Source of the DNA: Cymodocea nodosa
Taxonomy: Eukaryota; Streptophyta; Magnoliopsida; Alismatales; Cymodoceaceae
NCBI GenBank assembly: GCA_036874045.1
Contig: CM072340.1
Span: 8,819,001 to 8,883,000, forward strand
DNA: 64,000 bases
Reading direction: 5' to 3'
Numbering within the stretch: position 1 is the stretch's first letter; each line of letters starts with the position of its first letter. Below are positions 12,009-23,508 of the stretch, in pieces. Both the position numbers and the translations under genes were made by a program. Below the pieces are notes generated by a model, which was given only the letters and a program-made list of their open reading frames with translations, ran no database searches and was not told the DNA's origin.

Positions 12009-12949
12009 ATGGCTACTGGAAATGGTAATTTTTCTTTATATGAAGGCCAAAATCTTAATCGTCCTCCTTTATTTGATGGAATACATTTTGAATATTGGAA
12101 ATATAGGATGACTCTTTTTCTTTAAAGTATAGATCATAAGTTGTGGTTTATGATTTCTAAACCATATACTCCGTTAACTACTCCTTATAATACTTGGATA
12201 ATTACTGAAAAAGAAAATGAAACACTGAATGCTAAGGGCTTAAATATTTTATTTTGTGCATTGAGTTATGAACAATTCAGTAAGGTGTCGGCATATAAAT
12301 CTGCTTATGAGGTGTGGCATGCATTAGAAGTTTCACATGAAGGTACTTCTCAAGTTAAAGAAACAAAAATAAAGATGTTGATTCATAAGTATGAACTCTT
12401 TAAGATGCATGAAGACGAAAATATTTCTGAGATGTTTTCTAGATTTCTTGATATCATAAATTCTTTAAAATGTTTAGGAAAGATTTTGAACAAAAGGATT
12501 TGGTGAGGAAAATTCTCAGATCCCTAAGTTCTAAATGGTCTCAAAAAGTAACATCAATTGAGGAATCACGTGATTTAAATGTTTATACTATGAATGAACT
12601 TATAGGAAATTTAACAGCTTATGAAGTTCAATTAAATGAATCACTAAGTCACAACAAACTAAAAATGAAGAAAGAAATAGCCTTCGAAATTAATTCAGAT
12701 TCTGATATATCTACTGATTCTGACGAGGATTTGATTTTCCTGACTAGGAAATTCAAGAAAGCATGGAAAACTAGGAAACAGCAAAGGAACAAAAATGATA
12801 AACCCTCAATGTCAAAATTATTGAATGACAAGAATTCTTCATCTAGAAAGTATGTATGTTACAACTGTAAGAAACTTGGACATCTTTCTCCAAATTGTAA
12901 GAAAAGGCAAAAGCAGAAGAGATGCAAAAGGAAAAAAAATAGAGAATGA
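12009..12949 (+). pseudogene. Copia B gag
   Basis: Start at the ATG at 12009 (MATGNGNFSLYEGQNLNRPP), about 190 bp behind the primer site. It contains FDGIHFEYWKYRMTLFL, the copia gag signature; KAYEVWHALEVSHEGTSQVKE-like wording; and a zinc knuckle CYNCKKLGHLSPNC at about 12858-12899, followed by a basic tail. The frame then runs almost directly into third-ORF sequence. It is a fossil with a few breaks. Its closest relative in the window is the gag of copia A. Confidence 0.87.
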
Positions 12950-13809
12950 TGAAGTTCCACGTACTTGGTTCAAGAAAATACTTCGAGTGGATAGAAGGTT
13001 AGCTAAAATTTATAAAGATTACTTCTTTCCTCAAGATATATTAGATGAAGTTAGACAAGAACTTCAACATACTAATGCAAATATTACATACATGGGTATT
13101 CGTAGTAAATTTGATAGAGAATACAGAATGAAATGTGCTGAGATTGCATTTTTGTAACAATATGCAAAATATTTGGAAAAAGGTGTAGGTTCATCAAATA
13201 GAACTCCTCAAACTCCTATGAATGGTACAAGACTACATGCATTTGAGGAATAGCATAAATTAGCAATCCCTACTCCTTTATATTCAAAACAAGTAGAATC
13301 AAATATTGCTGTAGACAAAGCAAAAGTTGACAGTCTTCGAAAGGCTGTTGCAATAGAAAGTGCCTAAGAAGAATTAAAGTAGAAAACTTTTATAGAGCAA
13401 TTTGAAAAGAAAACAGCAATACTTGAAAAGGAGAAACAGAAATGTTATAGAAGAAGGAAAGTCAGAAAAATTATGTCTAAGGAAACAAAGTCTATTGAAA
13501 AAGGAAAATCAGATGAAAATTTATTTCCAAAGGACAATGTATGTCTAGACATTGTACCTTATTGTGCATCTGATAAACTCATCAGTTCTAAGCATACTGA
13601 AACTGATGAAGATAACGAGACTTTATTTTCTCTAGCTAGAAAACTTGAGAAGAAATCCAAGTCAAATATGAGCTCAAGTATTTCTATTAGTACAAGTCCT
13701 AATGATGCAGATATTGACAAATCAGAGCATCAAGCACTTGACATTGAACAAGTTATTGCAGATATAATTGACAATGTTGAAGTAGTAACTAGTTCACAGG
13801 CTGAATTGT
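12950..13809 (+). pseudogene. Copia B third ORF, N-terminal part
   Basis: Non-pol coding sequence behind gag: a basic section (WFKKILRVDRRLAKIYKDYF), then charged, coiled-coil-like and Ser-rich text (KSNMSSSISISTSPNDADID), ending where Athila A is inserted at 13810. The WFK...R wording recalls LWFKRRICRQVKRVIWE in the third ORF of Athila A (about 21580-21630). In SIRE-type copia elements a third ORF lies behind pol. The function is unknown and I see no membrane segment or signal peptide. Confidence 0.6.
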
Positions 13810-15670
13810 TGTTTAGAATGAAAAAGTGCATATTATTAACGGTTAAATGTTGGTTAATTGCATAATATTTAGCTTATCATATGAGAATTAAGCCATTATG
13901 TTATAATTGCACTGTTATATGCTTTAATTGAAGAATTTGCTTAATTTTGGGGAATTAATGTTAATTTAGTAAATTTATGAACTGTCGGTAAATTGCAGGC
14001 TATGAAATTCTTAAGTATCCGAAAATGCATCTGAGCATCGGATAGTTATACCTGTAACTCTCCGAAATGTTATTTTATATTTAAACTGTTGCTGACACGT
14101 GTCGAGAGCTAGTAGATTTACTTACGTTATAACTCGTTAAGTTAGTATAACTGCACGCGTTGAGTTACATGAAAATACACTAAGGCAACGCGTTAGGTTA
14201 GCGTTATAAACTTAAGTTATTTTTGCACGTGTTTTATAGTTAAATCAATGAAGGAAGTCCGTTGAGTTATCTGTAACTCCACAGACTATATATTTTCTAA
14301 TATGCCACTGTAGCGGTTGCAGGAACAGACAATTGGAAGGAAAAAACCACGTTCGCACATATCACGTAGGAATTCAATCGCGTAGGGAGAAAGAAATCAT
14401 CGTCGTTGATCTGAAGGAAGGAAATCCAACCGATCATTCAAGTAGAAGCAGTTACCATTGAAGAAATATAAAAGAAAAGAAGAAAAAAAGAAAGAGTGTG
14501 ATCGATGGACGGCTAGTGTATACAGAGGAGGAGCACCGAGCTTTCTGCAGACAGTATCGGTGATTCTCTGAAATATCACACCAACCATCGTTATCACCAC
14601 CATAATCACCAATCATCGGAGGCCTGTGAGGATACTTGCTTGATGTCGGGTCGATTCCGAGCCAAACACAGTGCTTGACAACCACTGTGAGGAGTGATCG
14701 TGTCGCGGGAAGGGAAGACATTTTCACCAAGCGCCGACCCATATTTCAGGAGATCATAAAGCTTTTAGCCTTGGCTTCGGGTTGATGCCTGTATGCTGAA
14801 GAGGAGATCATCTTGCAATTCTGGACTCGCGATTCTATAGGGAGAGGAGACAGAATTGTAAGTGGTGTAATTTTCAGTGGTGTAATTACGTTGCAAGTAG
14901 TGTCAGAAGTATTTACTGTCAAGTGAAATTACTTTACATTTCACCTTTCGCCCATTTCCATGTTCACATAAAAACAAAAATACCGAAAACAATTTATCTT
15001 TGTTTGTATGTTGTATTTGAGTGTTGTATTGTTTGTGTTGTATCGTGATTAATGTTATTTGTATCAGTTTTATAATTGTTTTATGTTAGTTTTAATTTTA
15101 CAGTTTACTGAAATTGGTTTGTACAAAACAACTTAAACATTTAAATGGTTAATGTTTGAATCATTTGAATGTTAGTATTGCATAATGATAAATCCAATGT
15201 TAACTAGCATTAAAAAGCTTAATTGATGTTATTTACAATCTGTGGAATCGCCCAATGGTTGGCTGAATTCCTCTATAAATAGCAGTATTATAAAGAAGAG
15301 ACAGGCTCGTGGAGTTAACTTAAGTCCACGAGGATAGTCCGTTGAGTTATCCATAACTCAACGAACTTAGTCCGTTGAGTTAACTGTAACTCAATGGAGT
15401 GCTTATTGAATATAAATTTGAATTGTTCACAATCAAACATTTCTTAAATTCGTTAGCAATTCCTTGTGGGATCGACCTGTACTTGCACACTGATACAATA
15501 GACACTGTGCACTTGCAGTTAAAGTACAAATTGGAATTAATATCTAAATTGTATTAAAGGTTGTTTGTTTACTTCTAAAAGAAAGAATAGGCATAAAGAT
15601 AAATTAACTAAGTAAAAACAGAAGTAACAAATCCAAGTTTTTCTAGTGTAGTGTTGGGAAAACACGAACA
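13810..15670 (+). repeat. 5' LTR of Athila A
   Basis: 1861 bp, TGTTTAGAATG...CACGAACA. It holds a U3-like part with CGTTAAGTTAG words and GACACGTGTC (near 14095), a conserved middle (14390-14900) shared with the LTRs of D, F and H, and a hairpin cluster at 15305-15400 (GTCCGTTGAGTTA facing TAACTCAACGAA). The section 14936-15670 recurs at 26463-27197. A minus-strand frame at 14452-14742 is conserved in sequence only as LTR and is not a gene. Confidence 0.93.
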
Positions 15671-15677
15671 AGTTTTA

Positions 15678-15695
15678 TGGCACCGTTGCCGGGGA
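15678..15695 (+). other. Primer binding site of Athila A (tRNA-Asp)
   Basis: TGGCACCGTTGCCGGGGA, seven bases behind the LTR. It is one base off TGGCGCCGTTGCCGGGGA, the tRNA-Asp complement typical of Athila-type elements. Confidence 0.9.
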
Positions 15696-15822
15696 ATTGA
15701 ATTGAACTGAATTGAATTGAATTGAACTGAATTGAATTGAACTGAATTGAATTGAATTGAACTGAATTGAATTGAACTAAACTGAATTGAATTGAACTGA
15801 ATTGAATTGAATTGAATAGATA
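15696..15822 (+). repeat. Pentanucleotide array (GAATT/GAACT) behind the primer site
   Basis: About 25 copies of a 5-bp unit alternating AATTG and AACTG, starting from the last bases of the primer site. The corresponding leader in Athila F (46635-46710) has no such array, so it looks like slippage from GGGGAATTG. The long minus-strand frame over it (Gln-Phe-Asn-Ser repeats) is an artefact of the array. Confidence 0.9.
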
Positions 15823-15889
15823 TAAGCAACTGTTAGAGCTGTTTCATTTTAATAGTCAGAGTTGTGTGTTTTCTTCTGTAATTGAGAAT

Positions 15890-16882
15890 ATGGCATATGC
15901 TTATGCTCAAAGATTTCTGAAACCTTTAATTAGCATATGTGAATTTTGCAATTCTGAAGGACACGACATTTCTGATTGTTTGAAAGTGAGACATTTACAG
16001 ATTGATAGATCCCATGAACAACAAATGAATTATCCTCAATATAATAGAGCCGAGTATGAGATTCCTATAGTTTACCCAATTGATGGTCAGTATAGAATGT
16101 GTAATATGATGAGAGACACTGAATTTTGGGATAGCTATGACAGACTGAGGCATAGTATAGAGCAAAATCTAGACAAATTGAAATACTTTGTGTGTCAACA
16201 ACAAGAAGTCAACCAATTAAACTATAAGGAGGCATATTCAGAACCTAAACAGGATATAATTTACGAAACTGAAAAAGTCATAAAGAAAATTGATCAAAAA
16301 TTGAATGCAATGAAATTAGATGATCTGGAAACAAAATTTAAAGCATTAGACAAAAATGCAATGAAAATACAAGTTTTACAACAGGACAATGAAAATTATA
16401 ATGTTATAAACCTGCACAACTTGCAAAATATACAACAAACAGAAAACACTAATGTAAGAGAATTTAAAGAATGCACTTTAAAACTAAAAACAATTGAAGA
16501 TCATAATCACGAAAATGATATACAAAAACATCATGAAAGTAACGAAAATCTAGAAGATATATGTGTAACATTAAGATCTGGAACTGATATACCATCAAGA
16601 ACTCAAAATGAAAATGATATGAAGGCGGACAAGAGTAAATATCAAAATGATAATGAAAATGTAATAGCTAAAAATCTAGAAATCACTGAAGAACAATCTG
16701 AATCTGCAATTGAAGCTAAAAATAATCAAACAAATCAATTGAAAGAAAAAGAGTCTTTGAAATCAAAATCTTTAGCACCCTATCTTGAAAGATTACAACA
16801 AACAATTCCTGAAAAACAAGAAAAAAGTAGAGAAATTTTTGAAAAAGTACAAGTTAACATTCCTTTGTTAGATCTATTGTAG
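15890..16882 (+). pseudogene. Athila A zinc-finger ORF (nucleocapsid-like half of gag)
   Basis: Start placed at the ATG at 15890 (MAYAYAQRFLK), because similarity with Athila F (46711) begins there, although the open frame extends upstream into the pentamer array. A CCHC-type knuckle CEFCNSEGHDISDC lies at about 15938-15979. The middle is charged and coiled-coil-like. CVTLRSGTDIPSR (about 16560-16600) corresponds to the VTLRSG box of Athila gag-pol, and APYLERLQQTIPEKQEK leads into protease. No capsid (retrotrans_gag) domain is present here; that domain sits at 24896-26239. In the family this half binds RNA and links gag to protease. Confidence 0.8.
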
Positions 16883-16885
16883 AAT

Positions 16886-17720
16886 ATGCCACCTTGTGCT
16901 AAATTTCTGAAGGATTGGTGTACTAAGAAAAGAGAGCGAAAAGTTCTTAGAAAGGTCTTTTTAGTTGAGCAAAGTAGTTACCTATTTCTGCCACAAATTC
17001 CTAAAAAGTTATCTGATCCTGGAATCCCTGTTATATCATGCACCATAGGAAATACCATTCTAGAAAGAACCTTAATAGACTTAGGTGCAGGTATAAATGT
17101 TATGCCAAGTGATATATTTGCATCCTTAAGATTAGAAGGCTTAACTCCTACTAGTACGGTTATTCAATTAGCTGATAGAAGTATAAGATACCTTAGAGGA
17201 AAAATAGAGGATGTCTTAATTAAAATCAAGAATTTTATATATCCTATTGATATTGTAATTTTGGATTCCCAACAAATTAAGCATAAAAATAGTGATACAT
17301 CTTTAATTTTGGGAAGGCCATTTTTAGCAACATCAGGGGCTGTTATAAATTGTAAAACTGGAGTAATGAAGTTAGCATATGGTAATGAGGATACTCAATT
17401 AAATATTTTTCAAACTAGAAAGGTTTGAGGAGTTAGAAATGTCCTTACATACCATAGACTTTTTAGAGGATGAAGGAGATATGTTAGATGATGTGATTCA
17501 AGAAGAATTAAATAGGCAAATCAATTCTGAAACTTTAGAATAAAGTGAAAGCATAAATATAGAAGGAAATCAAGAAGAAATTAAATTAAAAAATGATGAT
17601 GTTCAATTAGGAGCTCTAGCTTCTGATGGGTAGCATTTAGAATTAAAACCTTTACCTCCTGAATTAACCTATATATTTCTGGAAGATAAACGGACCTGCC
17701 CAATCATTATTGCTTCAGAT
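16886..17720 (+). pseudogene. Athila A aspartic protease and linker
   Basis: MPPCAKFLKDWCTKKR opens the segment, like the MPxYAKFLK wording of Athila polyproteins. The active site is LIDLGAGINVMP at about 17078, the DLGA form usual in Athila in place of DTG/DSG, followed by LADRSIRYLRGKIEDVLIK and LILGRPFLATSGAVI. The linker to RT (17429-17720) contains LKPLPPELTYIFLED, also typical of the family. Protease matures the polyprotein. Fossil. Confidence 0.88.
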
Positions 17721-19290
17721 TTGAAAGAGGATCAAATAGCTAAATTAAAAGATGTAGTAAAAAGTTATAAAGAAGCAATAGGATGGACTATGACTGATAT
17801 AAAAAGGGTTAAGTTCAACTTTATGCTATCACCACATATATTAGAAGAGAATGCTAAACCTGTTAGAATTCCTGAGAGGAGATTAAATCCAAACCTTAAG
17901 GAAGTAGTCAGGAAAGAAATAGTTAAATGGTTAGATAATGATATAATATATCCGATTTCTGATAGCTCGTAGGTTAGTCCAATCCATGTAGTTCCTAAGA
18001 AATCAGGATTAACAGTTATTAGGAATAAAAGTCAAGACTTGATACCTACTAGAATTCAATAAAGCTGGAGAGTATGTATAGATTATAGAAAGTTGAATGT
18101 TGTGACTAGGAAAGATCATTTTCCCTTACCTTTTATAGATCAAATGCTGGAAAGATTAGTAGGGCAAGAATATTTTTGTTTCCTAGATGGGTATTCAAGG
18201 TATAATCAAATTCCAGTAGCATTAGAGGATCAAGAGAAAACAACTTTCACTTGTCCTAATGGAACTTATGCTTTTAAAAGAATGCCATTCGGATTATGCA
18301 ATGCACCAGCTACCTTTCAAAGGTGTGTGCAGGGTATATTTACTGGAATGACTGATGAATTTTTAGAAATATTTATGGATGATTTTACTGTATATGGCAA
18401 CTCATATGAAGTGTGTTTAAGCAATTTAGACCAAATATTAAAACGCTGTGTGGAAAAAAATCTGGTTTTAAATTGGGAAAAATGTCACTTCATGGTTAAA
18501 CAAGGAATAGTCTTAGGGCATGTTGTTTCTAAAAAACGGTTGGAAGTAGATAAAGCTAAAATAGAAGTAATTTCTAATCTACCAGAACCTAAATCAGTAA
18601 AAGATATTAGATCATTTCTAGGACATGCTGGTTTTTATAGAAGATTTATTAAAAACTTTAGCAAGATAGCTAGACCTTTAACTAATCTATTAAAAGATGT
18701 TCCATTTAACTTTGATAAAAATTGCAAGGAAGCATTTTTCAGACTTAAGACTAGTTTAATTTTAACTCCTATAATTCAAGCACCTAATTGGAACCATCCA
18801 TTTGAATTAATGTGCGATGCTTCTGATTTTGCTGTAGGAGGAGTGTTGGGACAGAAGATAGAAAAATCTCCTAGAGTGATTCATTATGCAAGCAAAACCT
18901 TAAATGATGCTCAAGTTAATTACACAACTACTAAAAAAGAATTATTAGCTGTTGTGTTTGCTTTAGAAAAGTTTAGATCATATTTGATTGGAGCTAAAGT
19001 AATAGTATACACGGATCATTCAGCTCTAAAACATCTAATAAAGAAAAAAGAAACTAAACCTAGATTGATCCGATGGATATTATTATTGCAAGAATTCGAT
19101 CTAGAAATTAAAGATAAAAAAGGTTGTGAGAATGTAGTAGCAGATCATTTATCAATATTACAAATAGAAAAATCAAATATTGAAATTAAGGATAATTTTC
19201 CTGATGAACAATTAATGACCATCAACACAATGCCTTGGTATGTAGACATAGTTAATTACTTAGTTACTGGTTTAACACTTAAGGATTGAA
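17721..19290 (+). pseudogene. Athila A reverse transcriptase and RNase H
   Basis: RT begins with text around KPVRIPERRLNPNLKEVVRK. It continues with the DYRKLN box, [30 protein letters not shown] and the catalytic box [11 protein letters not shown] (about 18370), followed by the fingers/thumb text [15 protein letters not shown]. RNase H follows with [36 protein letters not shown] and [11 protein letters not shown] (18790-19170). These enzymes copy the RNA into DNA and remove the template. The copy is rather well preserved but broken. Confidence 0.93.
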
Positions 19291-20513
19291 ATAGACAGGA
19301 TAAGAAATTGTTTTTCTCAAGAGTAAAATATTACTATTGGGAAGACCCTTACTTATTTAAGAAATGTCTTGATTTGGTTTTAAGGAGGTGTGTTCCAGAA
19401 ACTGAATATTCGAACATATTGTCTTTCTGTCATGACCAAGCTTGTGAAGGACATTTTGGTTCAGGGAAGACTGCTGCAAAAATTCTGCAATGTGGGTTTT
19501 ATTGGCCAACACTATTCAAAGATGCTCATAAATATTGCTTAAGTTGTTTAAGATGTCAACAAATAGGAAGAATATCAAAGAGGAATATGATGCCTCTTAA
19601 TCCTATTGTTGAGGTTGAAATCTTTGATGTGTGGGGAATAGATTTTATGGGTCCATTTCCTATATCTAATCAATTTAATTACATATTGTTGGGGGTGGAT
19701 TATGTATCTAAATAGATAGAAGCTATTCCTACAAAAACTAATGATAACAAAGTGGTAATACAATTTATAAGAACAAATATATTTGCCAGATTTGGAATAC
19801 CTAAAGCTATTATCAGTGATATAGGAACTCATTTATGTAATAGAAGTTTTGAAGCCTTAATGAAGAAATATGGAATAAACCACAAAATTGCAACATCATA
19901 TCATCCGCAAACAAGTGGACAAGTAGAAATTGCAAACAAACAAATTAAATTAATCTTGGAAAAAGTAGTAAATCCTACTAGAACAGATTGGGCTAATAGA
20001 TTGATTGATGCACTTTGGGCTTATAGAACTGCTTATAAAACGAGCTTAGGTATGTCACCTTTTAGGCTAGTATATGGAAAAAGTTATCATTTACTTGCTG
20101 AAATAGAACATAAAGCTTATTGGGCATTAAAAACTCTGAACACTAATTTAAATCAAGTTGCTGAAAATAGGAAAATGCAACTAATTGAATTAGAAGAATT
20201 TAGAAATGAAGCTTATTCAAAGACTGTAAGAGAAAAAGAGAAAATTAAATTCTAGCATGATAGAAAAATTATTCCTAAAAACTTTGAAATAGGATAAGAA
20301 GTATATCTTTATCTGGCTAGACTCCATAACCATCTAGGAAAATTAAGATCTAGATGGACAAGACCTTACATAGTTCGAAATGTTTATCCTTATGGAGCTA
20401 TTGAAATTGAAAATCCTAAAAATCAGAATATATTTAAAGTAAATGGACAAAGACTTAAACCTATTCTGAAAACACCAAAAAGCTCCTTTGGAATTATAGA
20501 AGAAGTCTGAGTA
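19291..20513 (+). pseudogene. Athila A integrase
   Basis: Zinc-binding HHCC region: H and H in CHDQACEGHFGSGKTAAKI, then CLSCLRCQQIGR (19430-19570). The catalytic core has WGIDFMGPFPISNQF (first Asp), [18 protein letters not shown] (second Asp) and [14 protein letters not shown] (Glu), then [20 protein letters not shown]. The end of the gene carries the family's C-terminal text (GRIS-like basic tail, then LRSRW...YIV near 20345). It is a fossil with a few breaks. Homologous text on the minus strand belongs to Athila H (61479-62282). Confidence 0.92.
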
Positions 20514-21270
20514 GAGGACTACTCGAGTTTTACTTAGTAAGAAATCAGTTTTTATGTTTATATATATAAAAAAAAAAAATTTAAAAATATATATAAAACA
20601 TAAAAATAGTTGTGGTTCAACTGATTGGATCCATCGGTATGACCAGAAAATTAAAAAAATATTTAGGTCTAACTGAAGCGTAGCATCGGTATGATCGGAA
20701 CATTAAAAAAATTTGGTTTTACCGAAACATAGTATCAGTTCAACCGAAAGAAAAGTAAAAAAAAAAAAAAATATTGGTTTGACTGAAGCATAGTATCGGT
20801 TAAACCGAAAAAAAATTGTATATTAATTTTCAGAAAAAAAATATTAGTTTTACCAAAACATAGTATCAGTTCAACCGAAAGAAAAATAAAAAAATAAAAA
20901 ATATTTAGGTTTGACCGAAGCATAGTATCGGTTAAACCTGTAAAAAAACAAAAAAACTATTCTCTGTAATATTTTTATTATTATAATTGCTTGTACGGGG
21001 AGTTCGTTGAGTTACGCTTAACTCAACTAGCATACTCCGTTAAGTCTTGAGTTAGTCAATGAGCTTATTCCATTGAGTTACCTGTAACACAATGGAGTAT
21101 TGTAGCTAAGACCGCGGATAAAATAGTAATAGTTGGTTCGGGAAATGACTCGATTACTCACCTAAACTTAGTGCTTATTTAAACTAAAACCTAGGGTTTT
21201 GGGGGCATTATCCGACAAATCATTTAGAATCTAGAACAGTAGAAATCAGAGCGATTCCGTGCTATTGTGT
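20514..21270 (+). repeat. Spacer between integrase and third ORF: TCGGTT-type tandem repeats and hairpins
   Basis: No gene. About 20610-20945 is an imperfect tandem array, units near 60-70 bp, each with a GGTTTGACCGAAGCATAGTA segment facing TATCGGTTAAACCGAA, separated by poly-A runs. 20995-21105 holds hairpin words (GTTCGTTGAGTTACGC facing TAACTCAACTAG, then CCATTGAGTTACC facing GTAACACAATGGA). A rather GC-richer leader (21105-21270) precedes the third ORF. Confidence 0.75.
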
Positions 21271-21279
21271 AACTCCACG

Positions 21280-23508
21280 ATGAGGAAGATGACGCCTGAA
21301 TTCTGGGAAGATGTTGTTGACACATCAGAATTTTTGAAGGAATCAGAAGAGTGGCACACGCGGTAGAAGATCAGAAATACGATAAGAGAGAAAGAGCTAC
21401 AGAAGGTAGAATCAGAACTTTTCAAGTTTAGAAGAGATTTAGTAGATATGGATATACAAATACCTCAAATAATGGAAACACAAATCAGAATAGCAACATA
21501 AATAGTTGTAAGCAAGGAAAGACAAATAAGGCCAAGTAATGAAGTTGCCCTAGAATTAATCCAGCGTAAGTCCTAACTCTGGTTCAAAAGACGAATCTGT
21601 AGACAAGTTAAACGGGTGATCTGGGAGTAAGAAAGGAAAGCAAATGAAGAGGCAACTGAAGAATGGGAGGAACCAATTGCTGAAAGACCTGTTCCTGAGG
21701 ATCAGCAGTTTGGACCTTCAGTTCCACCATTTAAGCCATTGGCACGAGCAGAAATGATGGGGCCTTCGACTAAAGAAGAAATAAGAGAATTTGTAGAACT
21801 GGTTCAAGTTGGAAAAAACCAAGGAGAATTAGAAGATTTAGTAGTGGCTAAAGCACACCTGGTGTTTGATGCACTATACAAAAAGAGGGCTGTAGAAAAG
21901 TTGAAAGCCTAATATAAAATTAAAGTGGAACAGCATCAAGAAGCTACTGCCAAAACTGCTGTTAGAGATGCTGCAAAAGAAGCTGAAGCTGGTCCTTCGA
22001 GACCAGCAATTATTGGAAGAATTAAATAGGAAGAGCCAGTACCTATGGTTCGAAAGCTTGCAGAGCCTATTTTTGTAGATTTAATTTCAGAAGATGAAGA
22101 AGAAGAACAGGCACAACTAATCAGAAAAAAGAAAGAAAAAGAAAAAGTACCTGATTATGAAGAAATTAAATTTGAAGTACCAATTTTTATAGGGCCCGTG
22201 GAGCAGATTTTTATTAACCTGCTATCTGAATCTGAGGAGGAGCAGGAGGAGCAAAGAAAAGAAAAAAATCAGGCTAAAATTAGTTTGCAACATGTACAAG
22301 AAGAAACAGAAATCAGGGTAGAAACTGAATTGCCCATGACTCCATCCCAATCTGTTTCAGAATCAGAAAGAACAGTAACAGAATAGATTAGTAGTTAGGA
22401 GGAGGAAGAAAGAGTAGAAAATGAAGAGGCTGAAAGAAGCCATTTGGACAAAAATAATTTCACAGATTCCACTGAAGAGTAAGAAACTCTTCAGCAAATT
22501 ATGGAAAGAATTCAAGACAGAGTGGAGAGTTCTGCCGGCTCACCACCACAGACAGAAGTAAAAGCAAAAATTCAGGAATCTGAAGAGAATGTCCAAATGC
22601 AGCCTATGCTAGAGGAAGAGCAAGAGCAAACCCCTTTGGAGCAACAAAGTCACCTTCCTGACCCGACTAAAACAACAATTTTGAATGAAGTACATTTTTG
22701 TAGTTAGGAAACTTATACCAAATACCAAGAAATAAGGGGTTACGATATTATTTACAGTAGACCAGTAAATTGGGATGGAATGCAAGAAATCAAAGATCTA
22801 TTTGAATTCCAAGGTCTACTATAATTTATATCTCAAGATAGATGGCATGCAGTATATGAGAATTTAGTGCCCTGTTTCTATGCAAATTTAAGAGAAGGAG
22901 AAAGAGAATTAATTTCAAACGTGGAGGAAGCTAATGCACAGATAACACCAGAGCTTCTCCACAACATATTTGGTTTAAAGAATGAAGGAACAAAAATTTT
23001 GGAAGATACAACTGTAGTTGAATGGACTGAGCAGCAAATTAAGGATTGTTTAGCTATCAATCCTGGTGTGCCATTATTAAACAGATTGAAGCATTTAAAT
23101 GGTAAAGCACACATGGTAGCTAACATTCTGATTAAGAATGTCTATCAACGACAGGGCCATAACATAGAATTAAGTCAATTTGTCAAATGGGCCACGTATG
23201 CAGTTGTAAATAAGATCCAAATAAATTGGTCTGCAGTTTTTATCTCCAAGCTGAAAACAGTGAAGAAGAAATTATTTTATGGAGATTTGATTCCACTACT
23301 GATGGTGGATAGTATTGATTTCACTAAATGGACATCAAAAAGGATAAGATCTAGAACCATTTCAGTGAAAGAATACAGAAATTTTGTAGCTGCAGAATTA
23401 GCTGTACCTTCTGGAGAAATTGCAGGAGTAGTAGAGAGGATAAATCAATTAGAGCAGCAATTAGAAAAACTCCAAAAGGAAGTAGATGAACTTAGGCATA
23501 GAGATTAA
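21280..23508 (+). pseudogene. Athila A third ORF (putative plant transposon protein domain)
   Basis: Start near the ATG at 21280 (MRKMTPEFWEDVVDTSEFLK). The first half is highly charged, with two similar acidic motifs, FVDLISEDEEEEQ (22072-22110) and FINLLSESEEEQEEQ (about 22210-22254). The second half (22770-23400) carries LFEFQGLL, CFYANLREGERELISNV, LHNIFGLKNEG, LNGKAHMVANILI, QRQGHNIEL and KIQINWSAVF. This layout resembles the 'putative plant transposon protein' domain (PF20167, from memory). The end is a heptad repeat (INQLEQQLEKLQKEVDEL). Function unknown; no signal peptide or membrane span, so not an obvious envelope. Relatives are the third ORFs of D, H, copia B and copia C. Broken in several places. 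Confidence 0.75.

Noticed and set aside
14452-14742. Possible gene on the minus strand in the LTR middle, also seen near 5700 and 44122
   Set aside because: Conserved only because it is LTR sequence; the frame is not kept among LTR copies.
15608-15829. Minus-strand repetitive protein (Gln-Phe-Asn-Ser repeats)
   Set aside because: Pure shadow of the pentanucleotide array.
21280-23508. Envelope protein at the third-ORF position
   Set aside because: No signal peptide, membrane span or cysteine pattern; highly charged and coiled-coil-like, with a domain resembling a plant transposon-associated protein.
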